Assembly: GCF_035046485.1 (NCBI RefSeq)
Contig: NC_085138.1
Coordinates: forward strand, 289,226,089 to 289,290,088
Length of the DNA: 64,000 nucleotides
Reading direction: 5' to 3'
From: Aedes albopictus
Taxonomy: Eukaryota > Arthropoda > Insecta > Diptera > Culicidae
Part shown: positions 1 through 11,199 of the stretch, one piece after another
Layout: every line of letters starts with the position of its first letter
Numbering within the stretch: position 1 is the stretch's first letter
Program-made: the position numbers and the translations under genes
Notes under the pieces: generated by a model
What the model saw: the letters and a program-made list of their open reading frames with translations, nothing else
What the model was told of the DNA's origin: nothing
Database searches by the model: none

Positions 1-3000
1 GGAACCCCTGTAGAAATTCAAGATGGAATTACTGAAGAAATTTTTAGAGGAATGAATGGATGAATTTTTGGAGGAATTCCCGAAAGAATTCTTTGAGGTA
101 TTTTTTGCGAAACATTCCTGGAGGAATTCCTGGAGAAATTCCTGGATGATTTTCTTTAGGAATCTCTGGAGAAATTTCTGGGAGAATCCATGTTTGCATT
201 CCGGGAGGAATTTCTGGATAAATTCCTCCAGACTTTTTGGGGGAATTCATTTATGAATTCTTAGAGGAATAACTAGAGAAATTCCTGGATGACTTCTTTA
301 AGGAATTTCTGGACAAATATGTAAAGCTGCCTGGAGGAATGTCCTCGAGGAATTAATAAAGGATTTTTTTGAGAAATTTCTGAAGAAACTCATGGATGAA
401 TTCCCAAAGAAATTTCGGAGGGATCCATGAAGAAATCTCTGGAGGAATTCCTAAAGAAATTCCCGGAAAAGATCCGGAAAAAAATATTTTAGGATTTTTC
501 TGGAGGAATTAGTCGAGGATTTTCTGGAAGAATTCCTGGAGACAATATTTGAGGAATTCTGGCAGAAATTCTTAGAGAACTTTTTGTAGGAATTCCGTCA
601 GCAATCCCTGGAGGTATTTCATGAGGATTCCATGGAAGTATCCCTGGAGGAATTCCTAGAAGAGTTCTAGGAGAAATTGATTTAGGATTATGTGGAGGAT
701 TCCGTGAAGGATTTCCTGGAAAAATCCCTGGACGAATGCCTTGAGAAATTTCTGGTGGAATCCATGGAGGGAGGAATTTCTGAAGGAATTCCTGAAAAAA
801 TCCTGGAGAAATTCCTGGAGGAATCCATGGAGGTATCCCTGAAGGAATTCTTGGAAGGGTTCCGGGAAACATTCCTTTAAGATTCTCTGGAGGAATTCTG
901 ACAGAAATTCCTAGAGGATTTTCTGGAGTAATTCCTGGAGGTATTTTTGGATGATTTTTTGAAGAAATTCATGAATAAATCGTTGAAGGAATGAATCCCT
1001 GAAGAAGTCCTTGAGAATTTCCTGTAGAATGTCCTAACGGAATCCATGGAAGAATTGCTCGAGAAATTCCAAGAGGAATTCCTGAAAGAGTTCCGAGAGA
1101 AATTCCTTTAGGATTTTCTGGAGGAATTTGTAGAGCAATTCCTTGAAGAATCCCGGGAGGAAATATTGAAGAAATTCTGGCAGACATTCCTAAAGGATTT
1201 TTTCTAGAAGAAATTTCATGAGGAATCTCTGGAGGAATTTTTGGGGGTAATTCTGGAGGAATTCCTGGAGGTAATTCTAAAGAAATTTCTGGAGTATTAC
1301 TGGAGGAATTGTTTGGGGAAATTCTGGAGAAATATATGAGGCTCCATGGAGAAATTTCTGAAGGAACTCCTCGAGAAATTTCTGAAGGAATTTCTGCAGG
1401 ATTTTTTTAAGAATTTCTGAAGAAATTTTTTAACGAATCCCTGCAGGAACTCCTTGAGAAACTCCTCGAAAAAGTTCTTGAGGAATTCTTTGAGGAATGC
1501 AAGGAGAAATACCTGTAGTTCTGGTGAAAATTCTCAGAGGATTTTTTAGAGGGATCCCTGGGAATTTCTGGCGCTCTTCCTTAAGAAATTTCTGAAAGAA
1601 TTTTTGCGGAGGAATTTTTGCGGAATTTCTGAAGAAATTCATAAATGAATCCTCAGAGGAATTCCTGAAGAAATGCCTTGAGAATTTCCTGGAGGAATCC
1701 ATGGGGCAATTTTCGAGGAATTCTAGGAGGAGTTCCTGGAAGAGTTCCGTTTCATTCAGGATTATCTGGAGGAATGCGAGGATCAATTCTTGGAGGAATC
1801 CCTAGATGAAATATTGTAGGAATTCTGACAGTCATTCATAAAAGGAAATTTCAGGAGGATCTCTGGAGGAATTATTGGAGTATTTACCAGAGGAATTATT
1901 TGAGGAATTCCTGGTGAAATTTATGAGGCTTCCTGGAAAATAAATGGAGGAATGCCTGAAGGAACTTCTCGAGGAATTTCTGAAGGAATATCTGGAGGAA
2001 TTTCCGAAGATATTAATTATTGCATCCCTGGAGGAATTCCTGAAGAAATTTCATGAAAAAAATCCTGGAGAAATTCCTAGGGGATTCCGTGGAGGATTCC
2101 CTGGTGGAATTTCTCGCGGAATCATTCGAGAAACTCCCGGAATTCCTGAAAGAGTTTCGGGTGAAAATACTTTAGGATTTTCTGGTAGAGTCCTTGGATG
2201 AATTTCGGGGAGAAATCTCTGGAGGCATCTCGGAGGATTTTCTGGAGGAATGTCTGAAGAAACTCCTCGGGCAAATTCTGAACGAATACCTGGTGGAATT
2301 TTTTGAGGAATTTCTGAAGAAATTTATGAATGAATTCCTGCAGGAATTCTTGGATAAATTGCTGGAAAAAATCCTGAAGAATTTCCTGAAGAAATCCGTG
2401 GAGGATTTCCTGGACAACTTCCTTGCGGAATTCCTCGAGGAATTCTTGGAAGGGTTCCGGGAGACATTCTTGGGGAACTCAGGCAGAAGTTCCTAGAGGA
2501 TTTTTTGGAGGAATGCCTGGAGGAACTGCTGGAGGAATTTCAGGAGTTCTTCCTCGACAAATTTCTGAAAGAATTCCTGGTGGAATTTCTGGAGGATTTT
2601 TTGTGGAATTTCTGAAGAAATCCATGAAGGAATTTCTGATGAAATTGTTTGAAAAATCCCTGAAGGAATCCATGGAACAATCCTTTGAGAAATTTCTTGA
2701 GGAAAACCTGGAAGAATTCCGTGAGAAATTCCTTTAGCATGTTATGGAGGCATCCGTGGAGGAAATGTTGGGGAATTCTGACAGACAGACATTCAGGAGT
2801 TTTCCTAGAAAAATGTCGGGAGGGATCTCTGGAGGAATTTTAGGAGTACTTATTGGAGGAATTCCTGGGGGATTTATTTGAAGATTTTCTGGAGAAATGT
2901 CTGAAAGAACTCCTCGAGGAATTTCTGAAGGAATTCCTGGAGGAATTTCTGGAAGAAGTTTCTGAGGAATTTCTGAAGAAATTCAGTAATGAATCCCTGG

Positions 3001-3930
3001 AGAAATTCCTTAAGCAATTTTTGGAAAAAATCCTAAAGAAATTCCTAGAGGATTGCTTAGAGGTATTCCTGGAAGAGTTTTGTAAGAAATTCCTTTAGGA
3101 TTTTCTGCAGGAATCCATGGAGAGATTCCTGAAAGAAATCACTGGTTGCATATTGGATGAATTTATAAAGAAATGTCTGAAGGAACCCCTCGAGGAGTTT
3201 CTAAAGGCATATCTGGAGGAATTTCAAAAGAAATTCATTATTGAATCCCTGAAAGAATTCCTGAAAAAAATCCTGGAAAAAATCCTGGAGAAACTACTGG
3301 AGGAATCTGTGAAGGATTTCCTGTAGAGATTCCTCGCGAAATTTTTGGAAGAGTTCCGGGAGACATTCTTTTAGGATTCTCTGGAGAAATTCTGGCTGAA
3401 ATTCCTAAAGGATTTTCTGGAGAAATCCCTGGAGGAATTTCATGAGGAATTCTTGGAGGATTTTTTTTAGGAATTCCTGTAGGAATTTCTGGCGTTATTT
3501 TTCGAGAAATTTGTTGAGGAATTTGAGAAGGATTTTTTGAAATGATTCATGGATGAATCCCTGAAGGAATTCCTGAAGAAATTCGTTGAGATATTCTTCA
3601 GAAATTCCTCAAGGATTTTCTGGGGGATTCGGTGGGGCAACTCCTAGAGGAATCCCTGGAGGAAATATTGGGGGCAGACGTTTCTAGTGGATTTTTCCTA
3701 GAAGAAATTTCAGGCGGAATTCCTGGAGGTAATTTTGGAAGAATTCCTGGAGTATTTACTGGAGGAATTCCTGGAGGAATTATTTGAGGAATTTCTGGAG
3801 AAATATATGAGACATTCTTGAGGAATTTCTGAAGGAATTATTGGAAGATTTTTTGAGGGAATTCCTGGAGGAACTCATGCACGAATCTTTGGAGAAATCC
3901 TGGAGGAATCTCTGTAGATTGCAATAAGAA
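1..3930. repeat. Degenerate EcoRI-core minisatellite
   Basis: Almost the whole interval is built from diverged variants of a unit of about 12 bp, roughly GGAGGAATTCCT, often paired as GGAGAAATTTCT. GAATTC recurs throughout. Because 12 is a multiple of 3, the array gives chance open frames rich in EEFL/KEFL on the plus strand and PGIPP-type frames on the minus strand; these are not genes. Copies differ strongly from one another, so the array is old and no longer being homogenised. The same family recurs at 15930-17880. It fades out near 3930 into ordinary AT-rich sequence. Confidence 0.85.
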
Positions 3931-4145
3931 TTCCTATCAAAATGTTCTATCTAGGAGTTCTGACATTCTCCTAGCATCATTAATTGTCTAGGATCAAAGT
4001 TCTTTCACAACGACAATATTTTTTTTCTATAATTGATAATTTTCTAGATATTCTCGATAATGACTTCATATTTAAGTTTCGTATTGCCTTGAAATCATTA
4101 CCATCCGAAGCCTTCTCTAGAATCCCAACATGAAGTACTTGGTGA

Positions 4146-4955
4146 TGTTGGCACCACAACATGTTGAACCCCCTACTTGGGAATTCATATTGCGTGTAAC
4201 ACCATCATTCTATTTTGCACCATGATCATACATATATTGCACCATTATTATAGTGCCCCCCCTAAGCAAGAACCCTGCGCACGCTAGTGAACCAAAGGAC
4301 ATTTCTTTAATCGAACGAAGATTCTTTCGAGGTGTTTGAGTCTTGTTTTCCCGTGATGATAACCGTCGCGAGCCTTACTTTGTCGCCGGCGGAAATCAAT
4401 TTCACGCGTATCAATTTCTCTATTTGCACGACTTTGGTCGTGAGGCATTACGTTTCCCTAATCAGCCAGCTCGTTTCCCGTCCCTTTTATTTGGGAAATA
4501 CTTGAACCCTACCCTGAAGGATCTCAATAAGGTCGGGCAACCTTCAAACTCGGTAAGTGGTCTCCCTCGGAAGTGGCGCATAAGCCATTTTGACTTGTCA
4601 CCGGGAAACTCGCAAGGCTGTCGGGATACATGGTGTCATCGGCACTCATCTTCCACGGGGTTCTAGAAGGTTCCGCGAACTTTCTGGAACCTCGAGACGA
4701 CTGAGTATAAATGCATGAGACTTCCACACGACAAGTCAGTCTTGTTTTAACCATCCGCGAATATACTTCGAGTGTTTAGTAAGTCCAAAAGTAAAAGTGA
4801 AATAATGAACAGTAGTGTAAAGTGTAAATAGTAAAATAAAGTGTAGTGAAATGATCAGCAAAAACAGTGCGGTGTTTTCTATTCCTTTCATCCGACCCCC
4901 GAGTGATACAGTCCACCCGACCCGATCGGAGTTGACCACGGTTAACGCGCCAACA
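4146..4955 (+). mobile_element. Solo LTR of a copia- or BEL-type retrotransposon
   Basis: The 810-bp block begins TGTTGGC and ends GCCAACA, a 7-bp perfect terminal inverted repeat of the TG...CA kind. It is flanked by GGTGA (4141-4145) and GGTCA (4956-4960), a 5-bp target duplication with one mismatch. It contains a TATA box, an initiator and an AATAAA signal in the right order, so plus is the sense strand. No internal region or second LTR lies next to it, so it is a solo LTR left by LTR-LTR recombination. The open frame at 4343-4666 is probably chance. Superfamily is inferred only from the termini and the 5-bp duplication. Confidence 0.7.
4706..4740 (+). promoter_or_regulatory. LTR core promoter (TATA plus arthropod initiator)
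   Basis: TATAAA at 4706-4711 is followed about 30 bp downstream by TCAGTC (4736-4741), matching the arthropod initiator TCAKTY at the expected spacing. An AATAAA polyadenylation signal follows at 4835-4840. Together they fit an LTR U3-R-U5 order. Activity is inferred, not shown. Confidence 0.6.
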
Positions 4956-5340
4956 GGTCAAAGAGGTGTTTCTGGGGCGTTCTAGCTACGTTTTAGAGCC
5001 GTTTCTAATGACCTAAGGGGATTTCCGGAGCGCAATCAGGAATTTCAGGGAGAGAGGCTCAAGATTTTTTTCGGAGCGCTTCAGAGTTTCTAGAGAATTT
5101 TAGGCGGGTTTCAGAGGTAACTTAGTGTATTTCAGAGGAGTTCAAAGTCAATTTAGATGTTTTTCAGGAGGTCTCAGTGGGTTTCTGGGTGTTTTCAGGA
5201 GCATTCTAAACACTTTCCAGGGGTCCTAAGGTGATCTCAAGGGGTTCTCAGGAACGATTTTATGAAGTATCAGGGGCGTTTCTGGGGATTTTTGTTGGTA
5301 TTTGATGAGCTGAGGGGGCCGCAGAGATTTTCAGAGGGGA
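4956..5340. repeat. Degenerate tandem repeat, second family
   Basis: Reiterated variants of TTTCAGGGG / TTTCTGGGGCGTT with irregular spacing of about 20 bp. The reverse complement of this pattern (GAAACGCCTCTAAAAC-like words) makes up 36190-37412. It is diverged and non-coding. Confidence 0.55.
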
Positions 5341-5576
5341 GGGAGTCTCAGGATGCATTTCAAAATATTTTTCTTCTACACTATTTTCCAATAAGTCAAG
5401 TTTAACCCTCGAGCGATCGCGCTGTTGTAATTGTATCAACGTCTTGTAAAAAACCTCCTTTTTGTACTTAACATTAGCGTGGTGCTGGCGGTGATATGAT
5501 AACCACCCGCGCGAGTTACGGAAAGTTAATGGAGTGCTATCAACATATTCATGGTCATACAATGCAGTGAGTGTAT

Positions 5577-6299
5577 AGAAAAGGCGAGCAATGGCGCTTA
5601 AGGCGAAACTGGAAGCATTTTCTCATTTTTTCAGTTTTTGATTTTTCATTAAATAACGAAGCAATATTTTCAAAATCGGTTTTCGTACACATGTAGAGTA
5701 TGGATCAAGGTATCTCCTGAATTTTTTTGTGGTTGAAAATGTTTTCCATTTTTGCGGAAACCATTTTTTTGTGAAATTTTGTTCAAAAATGGTTTCCGCA
5801 GAAACGAAAAACATTTTCCACTAGGAAAAAAAATCAGGAGACACCTTGATCTATACGCTACATGTGCACGAAAACCGATTTTGAAAATATTGCTTCGTTA
5901 TTAAATAAAAAATCAAAAACCAAAAAGTGAGGAATTGCTTCCAGTTTCGCCTTAAGCCTAGGCGCTAGGGCCAGGACACGGACTAAATACCTGTGTCCCA
6001 TCCCAGGAAGCACCAAGGACCAACGGGTGACATTAACCTTCTTAGCATCGTCGCTCCCATCGATTTTCACAGTATTTTGCAACTGAGCGGTTAACACGAG
6101 ATGTCCCCACTCATTGTTTTTATTGCAGAATTTAAAACGCTGTACAGTAGGCCTGGCCGCTTTAATGATTGTAATGCATCTCCGATGTACTACAATCATT
6201 AATAATGAGAAGAAAAATAATGGAAGTAGTCGTTTCTATCATTTTCCAGGATTCTTTCAATGATTGGCTGTGTATGTGTAGACTAGACTAGACTAGACT
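5577..6299 (+). mobile_element. Retroposon-like insertion with 20-bp target duplication
   Basis: The 20-mer atacaatgcagtgagtgtat occurs at 5557-5576 and again, identical, at 6300-6319, bracketing 723 bp. The insert ends in about four copies of GACTA just before the second 20-mer. A long target duplication plus a short simple-repeat tail is typical of target-primed retroposition by some non-LTR clades, so this is probably a 5'-truncated LINE 3' end or a SINE-like element on the plus strand. Its left half is the large foldback at 5597-5955. The minus-strand frame at 5858-6199 has no recognisable domain. Confidence 0.55.
5597..5955. repeat. Long inverted repeat (foldback)
   Basis: cttaaggcgaaactggaagc at the left end is mirrored by gcttccagtttcgccttaag at the right end. 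The complementarity continues inward with few mismatches through ACATGTAGAGTATGGATCAAGG and its mirror to a centre near 5775, where an AACCATTTTT / AAAAATGGTT pair closes the hairpin. Arms are about 170 bp each. The pairing implies a recent inverted duplication or a foldback element. No coding sequence is seen. Confidence 0.8.
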
Positions 6300-6319
6300 A
6301 TACAATGCAGTGAGTGTAT

Positions 6320-6871
6320 TTAAGATTAAAAGTTGTTTTCAGCATCTGCTATGATCTTTTTCTAAGGCTGGCCAAATAACCCAACTGTACCTTATCTTAT
6401 CGTGATGTTGGAGAAATGTGACACGCTTCCGGTGGTGTTCTCGTTGGGTGTGCATTGATGTATACGTGTGTGTGCGAGGCAGTTTTGGTGGGGTTCAATT
6501 GCAAGAAGGTGGACTTCAGAAGGGGGGGGATGGGTAAAAAGCCCATCCTAAGACTTCATTGTTTTTGTTTCTGTTATTCTACTAGCTCTTTTCTTTTCAC
6601 CTTTGCTTAAACCTCTCTATTTACTTCAACTTCCGATAGTGTCTTAGCTTCTGATGGAGGAGCATTCCCAGGCAACACGACTTCTGAGCCAGTAACATCA
6701 ACCTTAGTGCAATTTATTCACTGTCCGTATTACGGACGACAGAACACAATTGTTTCTTCTTTGAAACCCAAAAAGCGCAGATTCTGAATTCTTATGCAAC
6801 ATAAACGAGGGAGAATGATAAAAAATGGAAAAAGATTTTGTCCAGACTAGAACCATGGACAGCAAGAGTAT
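6320..6871. other. No gene seen
   Basis: AT-rich sequence with a short TGTG run near 6463. No recognisable coding, RNA or repeat feature. Confidence 0.5.
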
Positions 6872-7202
6872 TACCCAACTAACAATCACTCATTTTACAA
6901 GCACCTTTACGACGAATTGATTCAGCATGATGCTGAATAACATTTGGATAATTTTCAGGCACAACCTTTGTTCGGGTTTTGTTCACACAAATTTGGAGAA
7001 ACTTTAAAGCATAGTGTTGTGTACCAACTGAAAAGTTTGCTGTTAAATCGTTTTCCAAATATATAGTAAAGCTGTTATTCAGCTTTAGCAAAAATGATTA
7101 AAAATTAAAAAAAATTCAAATTTTTTCAATTTCCACGAGATTTTATGATTGGAACTTAATGCTGTGAACAAATATTGTGAAATAATAACTACCCATAAAT
7201 TC

Positions 7203-7271
7203 ACCTAAGTCCAGATTCGAACTCGAGACCCGTCGATTGCCAGCCGCATGCCCTCCTATCTGCGCCATCCT
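7203..7271 (-). ncRNA. tRNA-like block (SINE head or pseudo-tRNA)
   Basis: On the minus strand a pol III A-box-like TGGCGCAGATAGG (7255-7267) is followed by a B-box-like GAGTTCGAATCTGG (about 7211-7224) at tRNA-like spacing. A T-rich run lies further downstream on that strand. No complete cloverleaf or CCA context is evident, so I read it as a tRNA-derived segment within the TIR element rather than a working tRNA gene. Confidence 0.45.
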
Positions 7272-8175
7272 AGAGATGATGAATTGAAACGCTCAAATCA
7301 AAACATAAACTTCCCGTGGTTGAATAATGATCAGACTTTGACTCCTATACAGCAGTGGTGAATTAGTACAACATTATGGTTAACGACTGAACAACAGATT
7401 AATTCAGCTGTTGTTCGGTAAAAAACACGTGTTTATCATCATGTACTCTGAGTCGAAGTATTTTTTTTTTTTTTTTCTAAACCATAGGGGGATAATCTGC
7501 TCAACAGACACCCTAACAGAAGGTTAGGGTAGTGTAGGTCTGACAGGCTGTCTTCTACAACAAAAGTAAAATCCAGGACTACTCTCTCCTCGTACCCACT
7601 AAACCATTCCTATGGTCGCCAAACCCTACGTCTCTCCGGAACCACCAAGAAGGTATTGCTTCAGAGAGGGGCTAGTGCACATCGCACCCACAAGGTTAGC
7701 TGCGTAGCCTGCAGCAACGAACATCGATGACTCGCTTTGGAGAGTCCATCACGGTAGCATGCTGGCGCTTAGCCAGTTTCCCGAGTGGTCCTCGCCACTC
7801 CCTTTGTCCTCGGAAGGCGGGCAGGGTCAACCCCGCCCGCGCCCTACTGCTGAGCGGACATCAAGAACTGATGCCCACGTGCAACCCGATCTGACCTGCC
7901 CGCAAGGAAGGGTATCACTACCCTTCAGGCCCTATCAGATGCACCCGTAGGTTGCAGACAGCAGGATCTCACCTACCCCGACCCTTGCCGGGGACCCCTT
8001 TCCAACCGCGGGCTCGGATCCAACCCAGTAGACCGACGCCACGACAGCACCGCTACCGGGACTTCCTCTCCGCGGCCACTTAATCGTTGTAAGGGTCGAT
8101 CTCGACCGCAGGGCACCGGTATGACCTACGAAGCCGACTCCGAACCCCTGGACCACCTCTTGTACTGCATCTGGA

Positions 8176-11100
8176 CTAGCCATTCTCCGAGTCCACGCGC
8201 CACCTCCTCTGTAGCTCCCAGACGATGTGGGTAATAGCCGTTGAAACGGCGTTCCAGCCAAACTCATCCCTACACATCCTCTGGACCAAGTTGTCCGGAG
8301 TTGTGTCTTCCCCGCATGTGGCAAGCATGCGGTCACGCATTGTGCGAAAACGCGGGCACACGAACAAAACGTGTTCCGCCGTTTCCTCTAAACCATTGCA
8401 CACTGGGCATTCGGGAGAATCCGCATGCCCGAAACGGTGTAGATACTGTCGGAAGCAACCATGACCTGTAAGGACCTGTGTCAGGTGGAATGTGACTTCC
8501 CCATGGCGCCTATTAATCCAACTATCTACCCTCGGTATCAACCTATAGGTCCACCTTCCTTTGGTGGAGCTGTCCCACGCGCGCTGCCATTTGACCATAG
8601 AGGCCATCCTGACAGTCCTGCGTATGCCTCTTGTGCCGCGCATTTCGAAGCACTCCATGTCCTCACTGATAAGAATGCTGATAGGCACCATACCAGTAAT
8701 GACGCAGAGAGCGTCGTGTGACACGGTACGGTACGCGCTCGCAACCCTCAGGCACATAAGCCTGTAAGTACTTTCCAGCTTCCGTCGGTAGCATTTAGTA
8801 CTTAGCGCGGTGCCCCACGCCGGGCCGCCATACCTAAGTATGGATGTAGCAACACTAGCCAGAAGCTTGCGCTTACTGGCGTACACCGCAGAGCTATTGG
8901 ACATCATCCGGGACAGTGCCGCAATAGCTGTGGAGGCTCTTTTACAGGCATAATCGACGTGGCTACCGAAAGTAAGCTTATCGTCGATTATCACGCCCAA
9001 GTGTTTGACGGAGCGCTTTGACAGGATAGTACAGTCTCCTACACTGATCTCCGTCTGCTGCTCCGACTTCAGGTTGTTAACAACCGTCACCTCTGTCTTG
9101 TGGTGAGCCAGCTCCAGTTTCCTGGACCGCATCCACGCCTCCACAACCTTGATCGAGTGATTGGTAGTCAACTTTACCTCCTCGATCGTTTCACCGTAGA
9201 CTTCGAGCGTAATGTCGTCGGCAAATCCGACAATCACCACTCCCACTGGATACTCTAACCTCAACACCTCGTCGTACATGACATTCCATAACACCGGACC
9301 CAGGATGGAACCTTGCGGGACTCCTGAGGTTATGTGAAAGCACTTCCGACCCACCTCCGTGTCGTAGACTAGTACACGATTCTGAAAGTAACTTCCGAGA
9401 ATCTTGTACAGGTACTCCGGTATCCCCAGACGCAAGAGCGCATCGGCAATAGCAGACCAGCTGGCGCTATTAAACGCATTCCTTACATCCAGAGTCACTA
9501 CCGCGCAAAAGCGAATTCCCCTCCTCTTAGGCTCGAGTGCTTTCTCGGCGGTTTTTGTAACCGACAAGATAGCGTCTACGGTGGACCTCCCCTTCCGGAA
9601 GCCGTACTGGTTACTCGAAAGACCATTTTCGCCCTCGGTGAACCACAACATTCTATTGAGGATGATCTTTTCGAGCACCTTCCCCGCCGTGTCAATCAAG
9701 CATATTGGTCTATATGCCGACGGGTCTCCGGGTGGTTTCCCCGCCTTTGGCAATAGTACCAGGCTCTGCCTCTTCCAAGCTTCTGGGAAAACTCCCTCGT
9801 CCAGGCATTTCTGCATAGCAGACCTGAACATCTCGGGAGCCTCTGCAATAGCCACTTTTAAGGCCAGGTTCGGAACTCCGTCCGGACCTGGGGCCTTACC
9901 TACGCTAAGGGACTTAGCTATCCCCGCAAGTTCCACATCGGTGACCCTCTCCTCATCGCCAGCCCCAGTCCCCGGCTGTCCTACGAAAGGAGGCCAAGGA
10001 CTAGGATCATGACGCGGAAAAAGTCCTCCAATGATCCCCTCCAACATCTCTGGAGATTGCTCTGTAGGAGCCATCACACCTCTCGTCTTGGCCATAACGA
10101 TCCTGTAGGCGTCACCCCACGGGTTCGTATTGGCACTCTGACAGAGACCCTCAAAGCAGGCCTTTTTGCTTGCTCTTATCTCGGTCTTAAGCGCGGCTTT
10201 TGCAGCGGCGAACACCACCCGCCGTTCGTTTCGCTCTTCCTCTGATCGTGCTCGCTGCATCCGCCGCCTAGCCCTTAGGCAGGCGCGGCGCAGGTCCGCA
10301 ATCGCGTCGGTCCACCAGTAAGCCGGTGGCCTCCCATTTCTAGGGTGGACTCGCCTAGGCATGGTCGCATCACACACACGTGAGAGCACCGCTACCAGCT
10401 CGTCGCCGTCTAAACCGATTAAGTTTCGCTCACGGCGGAGCGCCTCCCTAAATACCCCTTCGTCGAAGTATGATGTCTTCCACCTGCGAGGGCTTGGCCT
10501 TGACCTAGCCGCCTCTTCTTCTATCCGCTGTCTGCTGTTGTTGTAGTCGATACTGTAGCGAACCGCCAGGTGGTCGCTGTGAGTGTAGCCATCATCTACT
10601 CTCCAGTTCGAACTACTTGTTAGGCCAGGACTGCAAAAGGTCACGTCAATAATTGACTCCGCTCCATTCCGACTAAAGGTACTCTTGGTACCGACATTAG
10701 CCAAGTCGACATCTAAGATGGCCAGTGTTTCTAGCAGGATCTGACCCCGCTGGTTCGTGAAACGGCTTCCCCATTCCACGGCCCAGGCATTAAAGTCGCC
10801 CGCTATTACCACCGGCCTTCGCCCTGTTAGCACGGTCGTTAAGCGGTCCAGCATTTGCGTGAACTGCTCGATCGGCCACCGCGGAGGCGCATAACAGCTA
10901 CAGAAGAAGACCCCGTTTACTTTGGCGACCACGAAGCCCTCATAGGTAGTAGACACCAACTCCTGAACGGGGTATTTACCCGTCGTCCATATCGCCGCCA
11001 TTTTTCTGGTCCCATCCGCGACCCAGTTGCCGTTGCCGGCGGGTACTCGGTATGGGTCCGATATGATGGCGATATCCGTCTCCCACTCAGAAACTGCCTG

Positions 11101-11199
11101 ACAAAGCAGTTGCTGAGCCGCATCACAGTGGTTCAGGTTCAGCTGCGTTACCTGCACTGTGATTTGTTGTTCACTGCGGCTTTCTTGAAGGCCGGGCAC
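8176..11199 (-). CDS. R1-clade ORF2: AP-like endonuclease / reverse transcriptase
   Basis: A 1007-residue polyprotein that nicks the target and reverse-transcribes the element RNA (target-primed reverse transcription). The N-terminal 220 residues are an APE-like endonuclease, with QLNLNHC near residue 18, GDFNAW near 137 and SDH near 205. The reverse transcriptase follows, with KAPGPDGVPN, a TLDVRNAFN block, the VPQGSILGP block and catalytic FADD. The C terminus has a CPVC...H...C knuckle typical of the R1 clade. ORF2 starts inside ORF1 and overlaps it by 52 bp in another frame, so it is probably made by reinitiation or frameshift. An oddity: the endonuclease glutamate of the usual EPY motif is aspartate (SDPYR). 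No internal stop is present, so it may be active. Confidence 0.92.
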   Translation of the reverse strand: MPGLQESRSEQQITVQVTQLNLNHCDAAQQLLCQAVSEWETDIAIISDPYRVPAGNGNWVADGTRKMAAIWTTGKYPVQELVSTTYEGFVVAKVNGVFFCSCYAPPRWPIEQFTQMLDRLTTVLTGRRPVVIAGDFNAWAVEWGSRFTNQRGQILLETLAILDVDLANVGTKSTFSRNGAESIIDVTFCSPGLTSSSNWRVDDGYTHSDHLAVRYSIDYNNSRQRIEEEAARSRPSPRRWKTSYFDEGVFREALRRERNLIGLDGDELVAVLSRVCDATMPRRVHPRNGRPPAYWWTDAIADLRRACLRARRRMQRARSEEERNERRVVFAAAKAALKTEIRASKKACFEGLCQSANTNPWGDAYRIVMAKTRGVMAPTEQSPEMLEGIIGGLFPRHDPSPWPPFVGQPGTGAGDEERVTDVELAGIAKSLSVGKAPGPDGVPNLALKVAIAEAPEMFRSAMQKCLDEGVFPEAWKRQSLVLLPKAGKPPGDPSAYRPICLIDTAGKVLEKIILNRMLWFTEGENGLSSNQYGFRKGRSTVDAILSVTKTAEKALEPKRRGIRFCAVVTLDVRNAFNSASWSAIADALLRLGIPEYLYKILGSYFQNRVLVYDTEVGRKCFHITSGVPQGSILGPVLWNVMYDEVLRLEYPVGVVIVGFADDITLEVYGETIEEVKLTTNHSIKVVEAWMRSRKLELAHHKTEVTVVNNLKSEQQTEISVGDCTILSKRSVKHLGVIIDDKLTFGSHVDYACKRASTAIAALSRMMSNSSAVYASKRKLLASVATSILRYGGPAWGTALSTKCYRRKLESTYRLMCLRVASAYRTVSHDALCVITGMVPISILISEDMECFEMRGTRGIRRTVRMASMVKWQRAWDSSTKGRWTYRLIPRVDSWINRRHGEVTFHLTQVLTGHGCFRQYLHRFGHADSPECPVCNGLEETAEHVLFVCPRFRTMRDRMLATCGEDTTPDNLVQRMCRDEFGWNAVSTAITHIVWELQRRWRVDSENG

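Noticed and set aside
2194..3326. Plus-strand frames rich in EEFLKEFL
   Set aside because: They follow the 12-bp minisatellite period exactly and vary with it; translated repeat, not a gene.
5858..6199. 113-residue minus-strand frame
   Set aside because: Runs into the foldback arm and shows no domain; probably chance within a retroposon.
9404..10012. 202-residue plus-strand frame
   Set aside because: Antisense shadow of the R1 RT.
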